Source: Paraburkholderia antibiotica (GTDB taxonomy: Bacteria > Pseudomonadota > Gammaproteobacteria > Burkholderiales > Burkholderiaceae). Taken from it: a stretch of 44,437 bases of DNA. The first letter of the stretch is position 1. Each line of letters begins with the position of its first letter. Below, piece by piece: positions 16,192 to 25,367 of the stretch. The notes under the pieces were generated by a model. That model worked only from the letters and a program-made list of their open reading frames with translations, did not search any database and had not been told where the DNA came from. The DNA is taken from NCBI RefSeq assembly GCF_012927125.1, contig NZ_JABBFZ010000033.1, forward strand, positions 1 through 44,437. Direction: 5' to 3'. The translations under genes and the position numbers were made by a program.

Positions 16192-17184
16192 TTAACCACC
16201 TTTCACACTGCTCTGCGCATTCGGCGCGAAGTGGCATTTCGGATCGTTCTTGCCCTCCGGCGAGCAGCAGGTCAGCAGATTCCGAACCGATTCCACGTTC
16301 GCCGCATCCCACTCGGCGTGGCTGCGGTTATTGTCGACCGGCATCCAGTGATTGAGCGGATAGCCGTTCGCGAGCTTGTCGCTGCCTTTCGGCGCGGCGA
16401 GCATGCCCGCCGCGAGCGGCACGTAGATGCTGCAGCTTTTCTGATCGCCGATGCGATGGCAGCCGATGCAGGTATTGCCCGGCGTGCTGATCGACAGCGA
16501 CTTCCACGACACGAACGCATCGCCGAGATTGAGGTACTTGCCCCACGGGTCGGTCGGCACCTTGTCCCACACCTGGCCGAGCCACGGGCTATACATCACC
16601 GGACTCGCGTCGTGGCACGACACGCATTTCTTCGTCGCGGTCGCGGCGGGCGGCCACCAGAACGCTTCGGCGGACACGTGCCCCGGCGGCGGCGTTTTCT
16701 CGTTCGGCGGCGGCACGCGCGTCGCGTTGAAGCCCGCCGCGCTGTGCGGATGCTCTGCATGGAACCAGCACGTTTTGCCGTTGCCGGTGTGGTGCAGCAC
16801 GATGTCGACCTCGTCGTAATACGGGCTCTGGTTCGGGCGAATGATCTTGCGGCGGCAGAAGGCCGAGATCTCCGTTTCGCCGTGCGACAGGTTCAGGATC
16901 TTCGAATACGGCGTGCAGGGTCCCGACGTTGGTGCTTCGTAGGGCAGCAGCGCAGGCCGGTCGCAGGTCATGTTCGCGAAGTAGCGCGCGGGCACATGAT
17001 TGTTCACGGTGATTGGCACGGTGGTGCCCGCGTTGCAGTCGAAGGCGGGAATTTCGCCGATTTCGTCGACGCATTGCTGGCCGTATTGCAGCAACGTCTG
17101 ATCCGCCATGCCGGTGGCGAAGGTGGCGCGGGCCGCGAACATTAACAGCAGCACCAGCACACGCAAACAGGTTGTCATTGTCAT
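16192..17184 (-). CDS. dihaem c-type cytochrome of the molybdoenzyme operon
   Basis: This 330-residue periplasmic protein has a Sec signal (residues 1-24, LVLLLMFAARATFA). Two haem-attachment motifs are visible, CVSCH at 187-191 and CIGCH at 239-243. The N-terminal 150 residues hold further single cysteines and a histidine-rich stretch (HHTGNGKTCWFHAEHPHS). It probably accepts electrons from the [2Fe-2S] subunit and passes them to the respiratory chain. Its ATG (17184) overlaps the stop of the upstream Fe-S gene as ATGA. A second in-frame ATG two codons on is an alternative start. It ends convergent with the NUDIX gene. Confidence 0.85.
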   Translation of the reverse strand: MTMTTCLRVLVLLLMFAARATFATGMADQTLLQYGQQCVDEIGEIPAFDCNAGTTVPITVNNHVPARYFANMTCDRPALLPYEAPTSGPCTPYSKILNLSHGETEISAFCRRKIIRPNQSPYYDEVDIVLHHTGNGKTCWFHAEHPHSAAGFNATRVPPPNEKTPPPGHVSAEAFWWPPAATATKKCVSCHDASPVMYSPWLGQVWDKVPTDPWGKYLNLGDAFVSWKSLSISTPGNTCIGCHRIGDQKSCSIYVPLAAGMLAAPKGSDKLANGYPLNHWMPVDNNRSHAEWDAANVESVRNLLTCCSPEGKNDPKCHFAPNAQSSVKGG

Positions 17185-17699
17185 GCTCCGTTGCGGGTAT
17201 AGGGCGCCGCGATCTTGCGGATCGCTTCGATGTATTTCACGTAGCCCGTGCAGCGGCACAGATTGCCGCCGATCCACGACTCGATCGTGTCGTCGAGCTG
17301 CGCGACGTCGACCGGATGGGTGCGCAGATGATCGAGCATCGCGGTCGCGGCCATCAGAAAGCCCGGCGCGCAGTAGCCGCACTGGAACGCGAACGACTCG
17401 AGAAAGCTCTGCTGCAGCGGCGACAGCTTGCCGTCCTGCATCAGTCCTTCGACGGTGTAGACGTGCATGTCCTGCATCGCACTGACCGGTGTCGAGCACG
17501 CGAGTGTTTTTTCCATCGGCGCATCGGGTAGATTGCGCGTGCCGACCGTGCACGCGCGGCATACGCCAATGCCGCAGCACAGCTTCGTGCCGGTCAGATC
17601 GCGCCGCTCGTGCAGGAAGTCGATCAGGTTCATGTCGGCGTCGCCGGGTTGCGCGTCGACGGCCTGTCCGTTGATATAAAGGCGAATCACGCTGCCCAT
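17181..17699 (-). CDS. [2Fe-2S] subunit of a molybdenum hydroxylase
   Basis: This 172-residue protein has the two-cluster layout of xanthine-dehydrogenase-family small subunits. A plant-type ferredoxin domain carries Cys 42, 47, 50 and 68 (CGIGVCRAC). A helical domain carries Cys 107, 110, 148 and 150 (CGYC and CRC). It relays electrons from the molybdopterin subunit to the cytochrome. Its start overlaps the end of the Mo subunit gene by 13 bp, and its stop overlaps the cytochrome start. It has no signal peptide, so it would be exported, if at all, together with the Tat-targeted large subunit. Confidence 0.95.
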   Translation of the reverse strand: MGSVIRLYINGQAVDAQPGDADMNLIDFLHERRDLTGTKLCCGIGVCRACTVGTRNLPDAPMEKTLACSTPVSAMQDMHVYTVEGLMQDGKLSPLQQSFLESFAFQCGYCAPGFLMAATAMLDHLRTHPVDVAQLDDTIESWIGGNLCRCTGYVKYIEAIRKIAAPYTRNGA

Positions 17700-20431
17700 T
17701 GCAAAGCCCTCCGAAGCTGGTCCGGCGTGACCGGGGTTTCCCTGAAGCGATGGCCGGTGGCCATCGCGAGTGCGTTGAGCAGCGCCGGCGCGATCGGACA
17801 CATCACGGCCTCGGCGATGCCGCGCGCGTTGTTCGGATCGTCGTTTGGCGGCGGCAACGCGATCAGCGTTTGCACCGGAATATCGGGGAGCCGCGTGAGC
17901 AGATAGCGGTTGAGATTCCAGCGGCCATTGCCGGGTCCGTCGTTGCCGAGCGGACAGGTCTCGGTCAGCACGTTGCCGAGGCCCATCGCGACCGCGCCCT
18001 GCGACTGTCCTTCGACGAGGTCCGGGCAAAGCTGCCGTCCGACGCTCACCGCCGACGCCACGTGTTCGACTTTCACGCGGCCGTTCGACGGATCGACGGA
18101 CAACGCCAGCAACGCGGCCGACGGCGCATACGTGGTGCGCTGGAATTTCGCGCCGTCGACCACCGGCGGATGCAGATCGCGAAGCAGCGGCGACAGGCTG
18201 TCGGGATTCGTGCCGACGGCCACGTAGTCGTATTCGATCTCGGCCGCGCCGGACCTGAACGGATAGGTGCCGGTCCAGAACGAGCCTGCGTAGCTCGCGT
18301 GCACGGCCGCGACGGTCGGCAGATTCAGGTTGCGCATCTGCTGCAACAGATCGTTCCATGCGAGCGGTTTGTCGATACCGCGTGCAACGAGTGCACCGTC
18401 GACCCATTTGACGTCGGCGGCTTTGACGTTTTCGCGCCAGAGACTTTGCGCCGCGGGTAGCACGCTTTCGAGCAGCAGCGCCTGCCCCGCGCCCTTCACC
18501 GCGTGGTACTGATGAAACGCACCAAGGCACGCGCTCGACGAACCCGATCCGTAGCGCACATCGGTCTGTTTCTGCGGATTGCTGGTGGCCGTCAGGTGCA
18601 ACGACTTGAACGGCTCGTACACGCTCATCGCGATTGTCTGCGCGTTCTGGCCGAGATATTCGGACGGCGCGAGACCGAGCGTCGTCGCCGCGCCGTTGCC
18701 CATGTCGGTATAGGTGGTGATGACGCGCAGGCTGCCGTCGGGCATCACCTGCACCATGCCATACATGCCGTCGCCCGACGTGCCGAACGCTTCGTTCGAC
18801 ATCGCGAGACCAACGCCGTATTTCAGACCCTGCGCCTCGCGTTGCGCGCGCGTCGTTTCGCGCTCCTGCCACAACGGATGCTGTTCGAGGCTGTCGAGTA
18901 CGCCATTCAGTTGCAGATCGAACAGGATCGGCGCGCCGGTGATCGCGCGTCCGCGGCCGAGCGATGGCGCGCTGCCGAGCAGATTGGCGCGCCGGATCGC
19001 GAATGGCGACATGTGCAGTTCGGCGGCGGCTTCGTCCAGCAGGGTTTCGATCGCGATGAACGCCTGCGGACCGCCGAAGCCGCGCTGCGATCCGCCGAAT
19101 ACTTCAGGCGTGTACAGCGACGACGCGGTCGCATCCGCGCGCGGAATTTCGTAGCAGCTCATCGCGCTGAGCGCCGCGAGTTGCGCGACGTAGGGCGACA
19201 GATTCTTCTTGCCGCCGCCGTTCATCGTGAAGTCGCATTTGAGTGCCTGGATCTTGCCCTGCCGATTGAACCAGAGCGATTCGGTGAACTGCGTCTCGCA
19301 GCGCTTGAGGCCGACCTGGAACTGCTCGTAGCGCGATTGCTGCCAGCGCAGCGGTGCTTGCGCGAAGGGTGCCGCGAGCGACAGATACAGCGGGAAATAC
19401 GAGCGATCGCGACCGCCGAAGCCGCCGCCCGGATAGCACGCGACGATATGCACGGCGTTGAGGTTCACGAGGCTGCCGGTGAATAGCGACACCGCGCTTT
19501 GGGCATCTTCGCTGGCCGATTGCGTGCCGAGCACGAGACGCAGTTGGCCCGACGCGGCGTCGTACCACGCGAGGCCGCTTTCCGGTTCCATGAACACCGG
19601 GTCCATCGCGGGCGTCATGAAGCCTTGCGGGTTCGATGCGCCGGCCTTGAACCACGTGCCCTGGTCCGCGTTGCGCTGGATCGTCGCATCGATATTGCCG
19701 CGCGCTTTTTCGAGCGCGGCCAGGTAGGCGGGCGTCGGCTTGCCGTCGCTGCCGACCTGGTAGTCCTTCACGTAGTTGAAGTCCGTGTCGTCGTCGCGCA
19801 CGTAGGTCGTGGTCGGCGTGAACGGGACCGGCTTCGGACGATCTTCCGGTGGCACGGGCGCGCCATAACGGATCGCGTTGTCGTTGAAGTCGAGCAGCTT
19901 GCGCGCGCGGCGGTACACGTCGAAGTTCGCGAAGATCAGCATCGCCGCGGGCTGGCCGTAGCAGTCCGCCGCATGACCCTTGCGTGCGAGCCAGTAGATA
20001 TCCTGACTCGCAATCGGATCGGCTTCGGGCGCGAGCGGGATGTTGCGTGCGAGCAGCGCATCGGTATCGACGATCGCGAGCGGCTGCAATTCGGCCGGCA
20101 GCATGCTGAGGTCGTAGCCCTCATACACGCGATCGACGCGATTGCAGCGCAGCGCATAAAGCCAGTTTTCCTGTTTCGGCCAACCGACGAAATCGCTCGC
20201 CTTGAAATCGCGCGCATAGATTTTCTGGCCGGTCACTTTCGGAATGCCGTCGATGCGCCAGCGCGCTTTGCCCGGCTCCGGCGCCCATGGCGGACCATTG
20301 TCGGGCTCGGTTTGCATCGACGAATTCATCAGTACTGCCGCGGGCAGATTGCTGATCGAAATCGCCACCAGCGCGCCGCTGCCCATGACCTTCAGAAAGG
20401 TGCGGCGCGTAACAGGTATATCGAAAGCCAT
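17687..20431 (-). CDS. molybdopterin-binding large subunit (isoquinoline 1-oxidoreductase / aldehyde dehydrogenase type)
   Basis: This 914-residue catalytic subunit has a twin-arginine signal (TRRTFLKVMG, residues 8-17), so it works in the periplasm. Molybdopterin-binding motifs include GGGFGGRD at 335-342, RGFGGPQ at 450-456 and EGQSQGAVAMGLG from 807. A Glu in RGIAEAV near 874 fits the catalytic base of the xanthine oxidase family. It hydroxylates an aldehyde or N-heterocycle; the true substrate is unknown. It is the first gene of a three-gene operon with overlapping starts, followed by the Fe-S subunit and the cytochrome. A strong Shine-Dalgarno (GGGGGAG) precedes the ATG. No maturation factor of the XdhC type is in the window. 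Confidence 0.93.
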   Translation of the reverse strand: MAFDIPVTRRTFLKVMGSGALVAISISNLPAAVLMNSSMQTEPDNGPPWAPEPGKARWRIDGIPKVTGQKIYARDFKASDFVGWPKQENWLYALRCNRVDRVYEGYDLSMLPAELQPLAIVDTDALLARNIPLAPEADPIASQDIYWLARKGHAADCYGQPAAMLIFANFDVYRRARKLLDFNDNAIRYGAPVPPEDRPKPVPFTPTTTYVRDDDTDFNYVKDYQVGSDGKPTPAYLAALEKARGNIDATIQRNADQGTWFKAGASNPQGFMTPAMDPVFMEPESGLAWYDAASGQLRLVLGTQSASEDAQSAVSLFTGSLVNLNAVHIVACYPGGGFGGRDRSYFPLYLSLAAPFAQAPLRWQQSRYEQFQVGLKRCETQFTESLWFNRQGKIQALKCDFTMNGGGKKNLSPYVAQLAALSAMSCYEIPRADATASSLYTPEVFGGSQRGFGGPQAFIAIETLLDEAAAELHMSPFAIRRANLLGSAPSLGRGRAITGAPILFDLQLNGVLDSLEQHPLWQERETTRAQREAQGLKYGVGLAMSNEAFGTSGDGMYGMVQVMPDGSLRVITTYTDMGNGAATTLGLAPSEYLGQNAQTIAMSVYEPFKSLHLTATSNPQKQTDVRYGSGSSSACLGAFHQYHAVKGAGQALLLESVLPAAQSLWRENVKAADVKWVDGALVARGIDKPLAWNDLLQQMRNLNLPTVAAVHASYAGSFWTGTYPFRSGAAEIEYDYVAVGTNPDSLSPLLRDLHPPVVDGAKFQRTTYAPSAALLALSVDPSNGRVKVEHVASAVSVGRQLCPDLVEGQSQGAVAMGLGNVLTETCPLGNDGPGNGRWNLNRYLLTRLPDIPVQTLIALPPPNDDPNNARGIAEAVMCPIAPALLNALAMATGHRFRETPVTPDQLRRALQWAA

Positions 20432-21131
20432 ATCGGGCTCCCCCGGATTAATTGTTATTCCAGTCTTTATGCAATGCGAATGGGCACCGCGTGAGCGGCG
20501 CTAAACGACGACGATGCGAATGCCAATGCGGCCGGTCTTGTCACCGCCTGGCAGTAGATGGCTCGTAGTGAATTGGCTCGGGTGTCGGCGTGGGCGCTTT
20601 ACGCCGTTCGGTGCGCGTCGGCTGATGGTCGGACGCGTCGCGAACGGTGCTGCCTCTCATCGCAATCGTCGCGGACTGTGTGGAATTACCCCGGATCGAA
20701 TGTCCCTGTCTCTCATCATGGTCATTGCTCGCGTCGTTTGTTTATTGGCTTTTGAATCGACTTTCGGGAATGCTATGCGGAAGAATCAGTTACTGCAAGA
20801 TAAGCGCGAAATCTATCCATATTGGATTATTTATCATGCATTTCGCGACTTTTGCTGACGATTGGCTGAATGAACGTTATTCTCGGCGACGACCTGCATT
20901 AGAAGATGGAGGAGGACGTACTTGAGGCGGAGCAAATCCCGCCAGCCAGGAAATCTGTCGTTTGAGCCGGTTTTGCGTTATTGTGCTGCCACTAAAAATG
21001 GCGAACCAGACCTCGCGTCGGATACGCCGCAATGCATTTTCATCCCGAACGGATGAATGGCGGTTGACCCAGTAGTATCAGGAATTTCCAACCATCCGGT
21101 TGGCAAGGTAAGCAAAGAGGAGATGTGTCGT
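20432..21131. other. 700-bp intergenic region between divergent genes
   Basis: No convincing gene. The part from about 20690 to 20890 is clearly more A/T-rich than its surroundings and probably holds promoters. A small hairpin (CCAACC / GGTTGG, 21088-21103) lies about 13 bases before the Shine-Dalgarno (GAGGAG) of the downstream binding-protein gene and may affect its translation. Confidence 0.5.
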
Positions 21132-22277
21132 ATGTCGTTCAAGTTTCATAAGCTGCTGCCGGTGAGCGCAGCGGTCATCGCATTCGCAAGCGTCGCCGGT
21201 ACGGCGAACGCGGACCAGGTCGTGAAGATCGGTCACGTCGGTCCGTTGACGGGCGGCTCCGCCCACCTCGGCAAGGACAACGAAAACGGCGCGCGCCTCG
21301 CGATCGAGGAAATCAACGCGCAGGGCCTGACGATCAACGGTCAAAAGATCACGCTGGTGCTCGACGCGCAGGACGACGCGGGCGACCCGCGTCAGGCGAC
21401 TCAGGTCGCGCAGAAGCTCGTCGACGACAAGGTCGTCGCGGTGGTTGGCCACCTGAACTCGGGCGCATCGATTCCGGCTTCGAAGATCTATAGCGATGCG
21501 GGCATCCTGCAGATCTCGCCATCGTCGACGAATCCGGCATACACGCAGCAGGGCTTCAAGACGACCTATCGCGTCGTTGCGACCGATGCGCAGCAAGGTC
21601 CGGCACTCGCGAACTACGCGGCGAAAAGCATGAACGTGAAGACGGTTGCCGTGGTCGACGATTCGACCGCGTACGGCCAGGGTCTCGCGAACGAATTCGA
21701 AAAGACCGCGAAGTCGCTCGGCCTGAAGGTCGTGTCGCATGACGCGACCAACGACAAGGCTGTCGACTTCCGCGCGATTCTCACCAAGATCAAGGGCGAA
21801 AACCCGGACGCGATCATGTACGGCGGTATGGACGCAACCGGCGGTCCGTTCGCGAAGCAGGCGCGTCAACTGGGCTTGCGCGCGAAGATGCTGTCGGGCG
21901 ACGGCGTCTGCACCGAAAGCCTCGCGGACCTCGCGGGCCCGGCTGCCGGCAACGTGGTGTGCTCGCAGGCCGGCATGGCGGTCGAGCGCATGAACGGCGG
22001 CGCGCAATTCGCGGCGAAGTACACGAAGCGCTTCGGCCATCCGATCGAATTCGATGCACCGTTCACGTACGACGCCGTGTATATCGTCGTCGACGCGATG
22101 AAGCGCGCGAACTCGACCGAGCCGGCGAAGATTCTCGCGAAGATCCCGGGCACCAACTTCAAGGGCGTGACCGGCCAGACCACGTTCGATGCGAAGGGCG
22201 ACCTGCAGCACGGCGTGATCTCGCTGTACAACTACAAGGACGGCAAGAAGACGCTGCTCGACGTCGTGAAGATGTAA
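21132..22277 (+). CDS. branched-chain amino-acid-type ABC transporter periplasmic binding protein
   Basis: This 381-residue protein has a Sec signal (cleavage near ANA-D, about residue 28). The LivK-type two-lobe fold is shown by VKIGHVGPLTGGSAHLGKD, GARLAIEEINAQG, DDAGDPRQATQVAQKLV, VVGHLNSGASIPASKIY and FTYDAVYIVVDAMKRA. It should bind branched-chain or other small amino acids; no Liv permease genes lie in the window. I start at ATG 21132 because GAGGAG lies 9 bases upstream and the signal peptide begins there. A strong terminator follows. Confidence 0.92.
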   Translation: MSFKFHKLLPVSAAVIAFASVAGTANADQVVKIGHVGPLTGGSAHLGKDNENGARLAIEEINAQGLTINGQKITLVLDAQDDAGDPRQATQVAQKLVDDKVVAVVGHLNSGASIPASKIYSDAGILQISPSSTNPAYTQQGFKTTYRVVATDAQQGPALANYAAKSMNVKTVAVVDDSTAYGQGLANEFEKTAKSLGLKVVSHDATNDKAVDFRAILTKIKGENPDAIMYGGMDATGGPFAKQARQLGLRAKMLSGDGVCTESLADLAGPAAGNVVCSQAGMAVERMNGGAQFAAKYTKRFGHPIEFDAPFTYDAVYIVVDAMKRANSTEPAKILAKIPGTNFKGVTGQTTFDAKGDLQHGVISLYNYKDGKKTLLDVVKM

Positions 22278-22319
22278 GTGCGTGTAAGCGCTGAATAAGC
22301 TGTACACGCTGTAAAAACA

Positions 22320-22360
22320 CCAAGGGCCGATGAAGCAATGCTTCACCGGCCCTTGGCTTT
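22320..22360. terminator. strong bidirectional rho-independent terminator
   Basis: A long near-perfect hairpin: CCAAGGGCCG pairs with CGGCCCTTGG, and TGAAGC pairs with GCTTCA further in, with one mismatch between the two stem parts. CTTTT follows on the plus strand. It sits between the plus-strand binding-protein gene and the convergent atoE gene, and the A-run before it would act for the minus strand. Confidence 0.9.
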
Positions 22361-22417
22361 TGCGGTGATAGCCTGGTCGCTCGACTCAGGCCATCGCACG
22401 TATGGCAGGCGTGCGAG

Positions 22418-23806
22418 TTACGGCACGAGCCACAACGCCACCGCGTAAATCACCAGCGACACCGCGAACGTCACCGCCGTATAACCCATCACGCGTTGAA
22501 TGCGGATGCCCGCAATCGCGACGATCGGCACTGCCCAGAACGGCTGCAGCATGTTCGACACGTTCTCCGCCATCGCGACGCCCATCGCGGTGCGCGGCAC
22601 CGACGCATGCAGGCTCAGCGCCGCGGGCAGCACGAACGGACCCTGCACTGCCCAGTGGCCGCCGGCGCTCGGCACCAGCAGCGTGATGATCAGCGAGCTC
22701 AGATAGCTCCACAGCGGCAGCGTGACCGGCGAGGCGATCGTCACGAACGCCTTCGCGATCATCGACGCGAGGCCCGTGCCCTTCATGATGCCCATGATCC
22801 CGCCGTACATCGGATATTGCAGCAGCATCGAGCCGGTCTGACGCGCGGCGCGGCGGATCGAGTTCGCGTACGCGATCGGCGTGCGTTGCAGCGCGAGGCC
22901 GATCATCAGGAAGATCAGGATCGTGTTGTTGATGTCGAGATCGAAGCCTTCCTTGTGCCACGTCATCGCCAGATAGCCGATGCCGAGCGCGAGCAGCAGC
23001 AGCGTGCCGAGCATCGACTGTTCGAGGCGCGCGGCGAGCGATGTCGCATTGCTCGCGCGGGCGTGCGGATCGTCGCTGGGGGCATCGGCGGCGGCTTCGC
23101 TGGTCTGCCGGAACGCGACCACGTTCTCCGCTTTCGGGTGCATTTTGATGAAGATCGCGGTCATCACGACGACCACCAGCACGGTCGGAACGAACACGAA
23201 CGGCGCGAAAATCGTTTCGCTGAGCGGCACCACATGGCCGGTCGCTTTCTCGACCAGATTCAGCGCGTTGCCGTGCGAGGCCTGCGACAGCGCAATCGAA
23301 CTCGACAACCCGCTATTGCAGATCGACCACGCCGAATAGCTGCCGGCGACGAGCCACGCGAAGTCGACGTCGACACGCCGTGCGATTTCGCGCGACAGCA
23401 ACGCACCGACGATCAACCCGAGCCCCCAGTTGAGCCACGCAGCGATCGCGACGACCGGAAACACCAGCAGCGCGGCGCGCGTCGGCGAGTTCGCGTGCGA
23501 CGCAAGCGCGCGCAGGCCGCGTTGCACGATCGGCGCTTCCGCGATCGCGTAGCCGGTCGCGAGGATCAGGATCATCTGCAGCGCGAAGCCGAGAATGCCG
23601 AACGTGCCGGTGTACCAGGAATCGAGCAGCGTCGGCAGCGTGCCGGTCGGCGCGATCAGCATCGCGAGTACGGCGACGAAGAATGTCAGACAGATCGACA
23701 GCACGAACGGGTCGGGCATCACCTGTTCGAAAACATAAACCAGACCTTCGACGACGCCGCGCGATGCGGCAGGCCGGGCGGCATTAGGGGAGGTGTCTCG
23801 CTTCAT
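22418..23806 (-). CDS. atoE: short-chain fatty acid transporter (AtoE family)
   Basis: This 462-residue inner-membrane protein has about ten or more hydrophobic segments. The AtoE family pattern is clear: MPDPFVLSICLTFFVAVLAM at the N-terminus, ILATGYAIAEAPIVQRGL, WLNWGLGLIVGALLSREIARR, and PSAGGHWAVQGPF with AENVSNMLQPFWAVP near the end. It imports short-chain fatty acids such as acetoacetate or butyrate. ATG 23806 starts a short cytoplasmic tail before the first span; the longer in-frame opening to 23947 is not needed. No ato CoA-transferase genes are next to it. Confidence 0.93.
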   Translation of the reverse strand: MKRDTSPNAARPAASRGVVEGLVYVFEQVMPDPFVLSICLTFFVAVLAMLIAPTGTLPTLLDSWYTGTFGILGFALQMILILATGYAIAEAPIVQRGLRALASHANSPTRAALLVFPVVAIAAWLNWGLGLIVGALLSREIARRVDVDFAWLVAGSYSAWSICNSGLSSSIALSQASHGNALNLVEKATGHVVPLSETIFAPFVFVPTVLVVVVMTAIFIKMHPKAENVVAFRQTSEAAADAPSDDPHARASNATSLAARLEQSMLGTLLLLALGIGYLAMTWHKEGFDLDINNTILIFLMIGLALQRTPIAYANSIRRAARQTGSMLLQYPMYGGIMGIMKGTGLASMIAKAFVTIASPVTLPLWSYLSSLIITLLVPSAGGHWAVQGPFVLPAALSLHASVPRTAMGVAMAENVSNMLQPFWAVPIVAIAGIRIQRVMGYTAVTFAVSLVIYAVALWLVP

Positions 23807-24030
23807 GTGTGTGACTCTGTGTGGATACCGGTCGTTTGCGGAGCCGGAGCGGACAGCGACGGCGCACCGGCGTGGGTGGAGTGCTGGCGCGTATTGTCGG
23901 CAAGCTTGCCGGACCTGACCTTGATGAGGTGGAACAGATCGCCGCAAAGGTCGGGACGGCGACCCGGCTTCTGGCGCGGCTGATCTCGAATGCGGCGGAG
24001 CGTCATACGAGATTTCTGTTTCTTTTCAAT

Positions 24031-24076
24031 GTTCTTACAATGAACGATGTTTCGGTAAACGAACATCGAATTGTTC
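24031..24076. promoter_or_regulatory. cluster of overlapping GTTC/GAAC palindromes (candidate operator)
   Basis: Three inverted arrangements overlap: GTTC-N7-GAAC (24031-24045), CGATGTTTCG with CGAACATCG (24045-24068), and GAAC-N8-GTTC (24061-24076). They lie in the 466-bp gap between the divergent atoE and hydrolase genes. GTTC/GAAC half-sites of this kind are used by several regulator families, including IclR-type proteins. The remaining gap (23807-24272) shows no gene. Confidence 0.4.
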
Positions 24077-24272
24077 GCGCATTATTCGTCTTATGCGCGC
24101 CGAATGTCAAGAAAATGGCCGACGTACGCTGTGCACAGCGTGTTGCGCGTTGTTCGCGCGCTACCGTATGGCGCACTGCGTGCGCGGCGGCGTGCGCGAT
24201 TTCCGTGTAATACCCATATATTTCTCGCGCATTCCCCATTCCACTCAAACTCTTCGAACGGGACTCCAGACT

Positions 24273-25094
24273 ATGACGATCGTCTACCGCGGCATGGATA
24301 GACCGACGCTCGATGCAGCCTATAACAATACTCAGGCGATCCCGAACTTTCCGGAAGTACTGAAGGATTTCCAGCAGCGGAGCGCGCAGCTTTATGAGCG
24401 TGTGCCGGGGCGGCGCGATCTGCCGTACGGCGAGCGGGCGCGCGAACGTTTCGATTGGCTGTCGTGCGGCAACGCCGGCGCGCCGACCTTCGTCTTCATT
24501 CGCGGCGGCTACTGGCAGAACTGCGTGAAGGAAGACTTCGCCTTCATCGCCGATGGTCCGCTCGCGCACGGCTTCAACGTCGTGTTGGCCGAGTACACGC
24601 TCGCGCCGCAGGCGTCGATGACGCAGATCGTCGGCGAAATCACGGCGCTGCTCGATTGTCTGCAGCAGGACCCGCACGGGCTCGGCACTGCCGGTCAGCC
24701 GGTGTGTTTGAGCGGCCACTCGGCGGGCGGTCATCTGACGGCGCTGCATCGCGCGCATCCGCTCGTCACGAGTGCGCTGCCGATCAGCGCGCTGGTCGAT
24801 CTCGAACCGATCAGCCTGTGCTGCCTCAACGACAGGCTGCAACTGAGCCAGCAGGAAATCGCCGCGTACAGCCCGCTTCAACACATCGGCAAAGGTGTGC
24901 CGACGCTGATCGCGGTCGGCAGCGCGGAATTGCCGGAGCTGGTGCGTCAGTCGGACGACTACGCGGCCGCCTGCGCGGCGGCGGGCGAGCAGGCCACGCT
25001 TCTGCACGTGCCGGGATGCACGCATTTCTCGGTGCTCGACGATCTGGCCCGCCCGGACGGCCTACTGATGACGGCGCTGGCAAAGCAGCGTTGA
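24273..25094 (+). CDS. alpha/beta hydrolase, arylformamidase-like
   Basis: This 273-residue soluble enzyme has the alpha/beta-hydrolase nucleophile elbow GHSAGG (148-153, Ser 150) and a C-terminal His in GCTHFSVLDDL (His 251). VGSAELPELVRQS around 215-227 supplies the acidic member. The family's oxyanion-hole motif HGGYW appears here as RGGYW (77-81), with Arg in place of His. The closest family I recognise is arylformamidase/kynurenine formamidase (KynB/BNA7-like esterases). No other tryptophan-degradation gene is adjacent, so the substrate is open. ATG 24273 was chosen because the family-like N-terminus (RGMDRPTLDAAYNN) begins there. Confidence 0.85.
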   Translation: MTIVYRGMDRPTLDAAYNNTQAIPNFPEVLKDFQQRSAQLYERVPGRRDLPYGERARERFDWLSCGNAGAPTFVFIRGGYWQNCVKEDFAFIADGPLAHGFNVVLAEYTLAPQASMTQIVGEITALLDCLQQDPHGLGTAGQPVCLSGHSAGGHLTALHRAHPLVTSALPISALVDLEPISLCCLNDRLQLSQQEIAAYSPLQHIGKGVPTLIAVGSAELPELVRQSDDYAAACAAAGEQATLLHVPGCTHFSVLDDLARPDGLLMTALAKQR

Positions 25095-25139
25095 GCTTGC
25101 GCCGGCCGCAAGCCCGGAGCCTGGGTGGCGATCGGAATT

Positions 25140-25178
25140 AATATATTTTCCGACCTAATTACGCCAAAAAAATATATT
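25140..25178. promoter_or_regulatory. A/T-rich inverted repeat upstream of ilvD
   Basis: AATATATTTT (25140-25149) and its exact complement AAAATATATT (25169-25178) flank a 19-base spacer in a 273-bp gap of otherwise GC-rich DNA. It could be an operator or curved-DNA site for ilvD, or the terminator region of the hydrolase gene. The gap holds no gene. Confidence 0.4.
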
Positions 25179-25367
25179 GGACGTCTTACCGGCACTCTTG
25201 CACTATTCGTTCCCAGCGCAAAATCCGCGCACGCCTGGAATCCCCACCGCCCGCGAGCTACCAGGTCACGCCACGTCGCTGCCGCCGCCGAGACCGGCGC
25301 CGCGGCGCGTATCGGCAGACCGAAGCGGGCGCTCCAACACTGATAACAGCAATACCTGAGGATATAG

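Noticed and set aside
20514..20858. 114-codon plus-strand frame in the intergenic region
   Set aside because: No Shine-Dalgarno, overlapped by other frames, no recognisable motif.
25125..25343. Small frame in the ilvD leader as an attenuator peptide
   Set aside because: No run of Val/Leu/Ile codons and no alternative hairpins with a T-run before ilvD.
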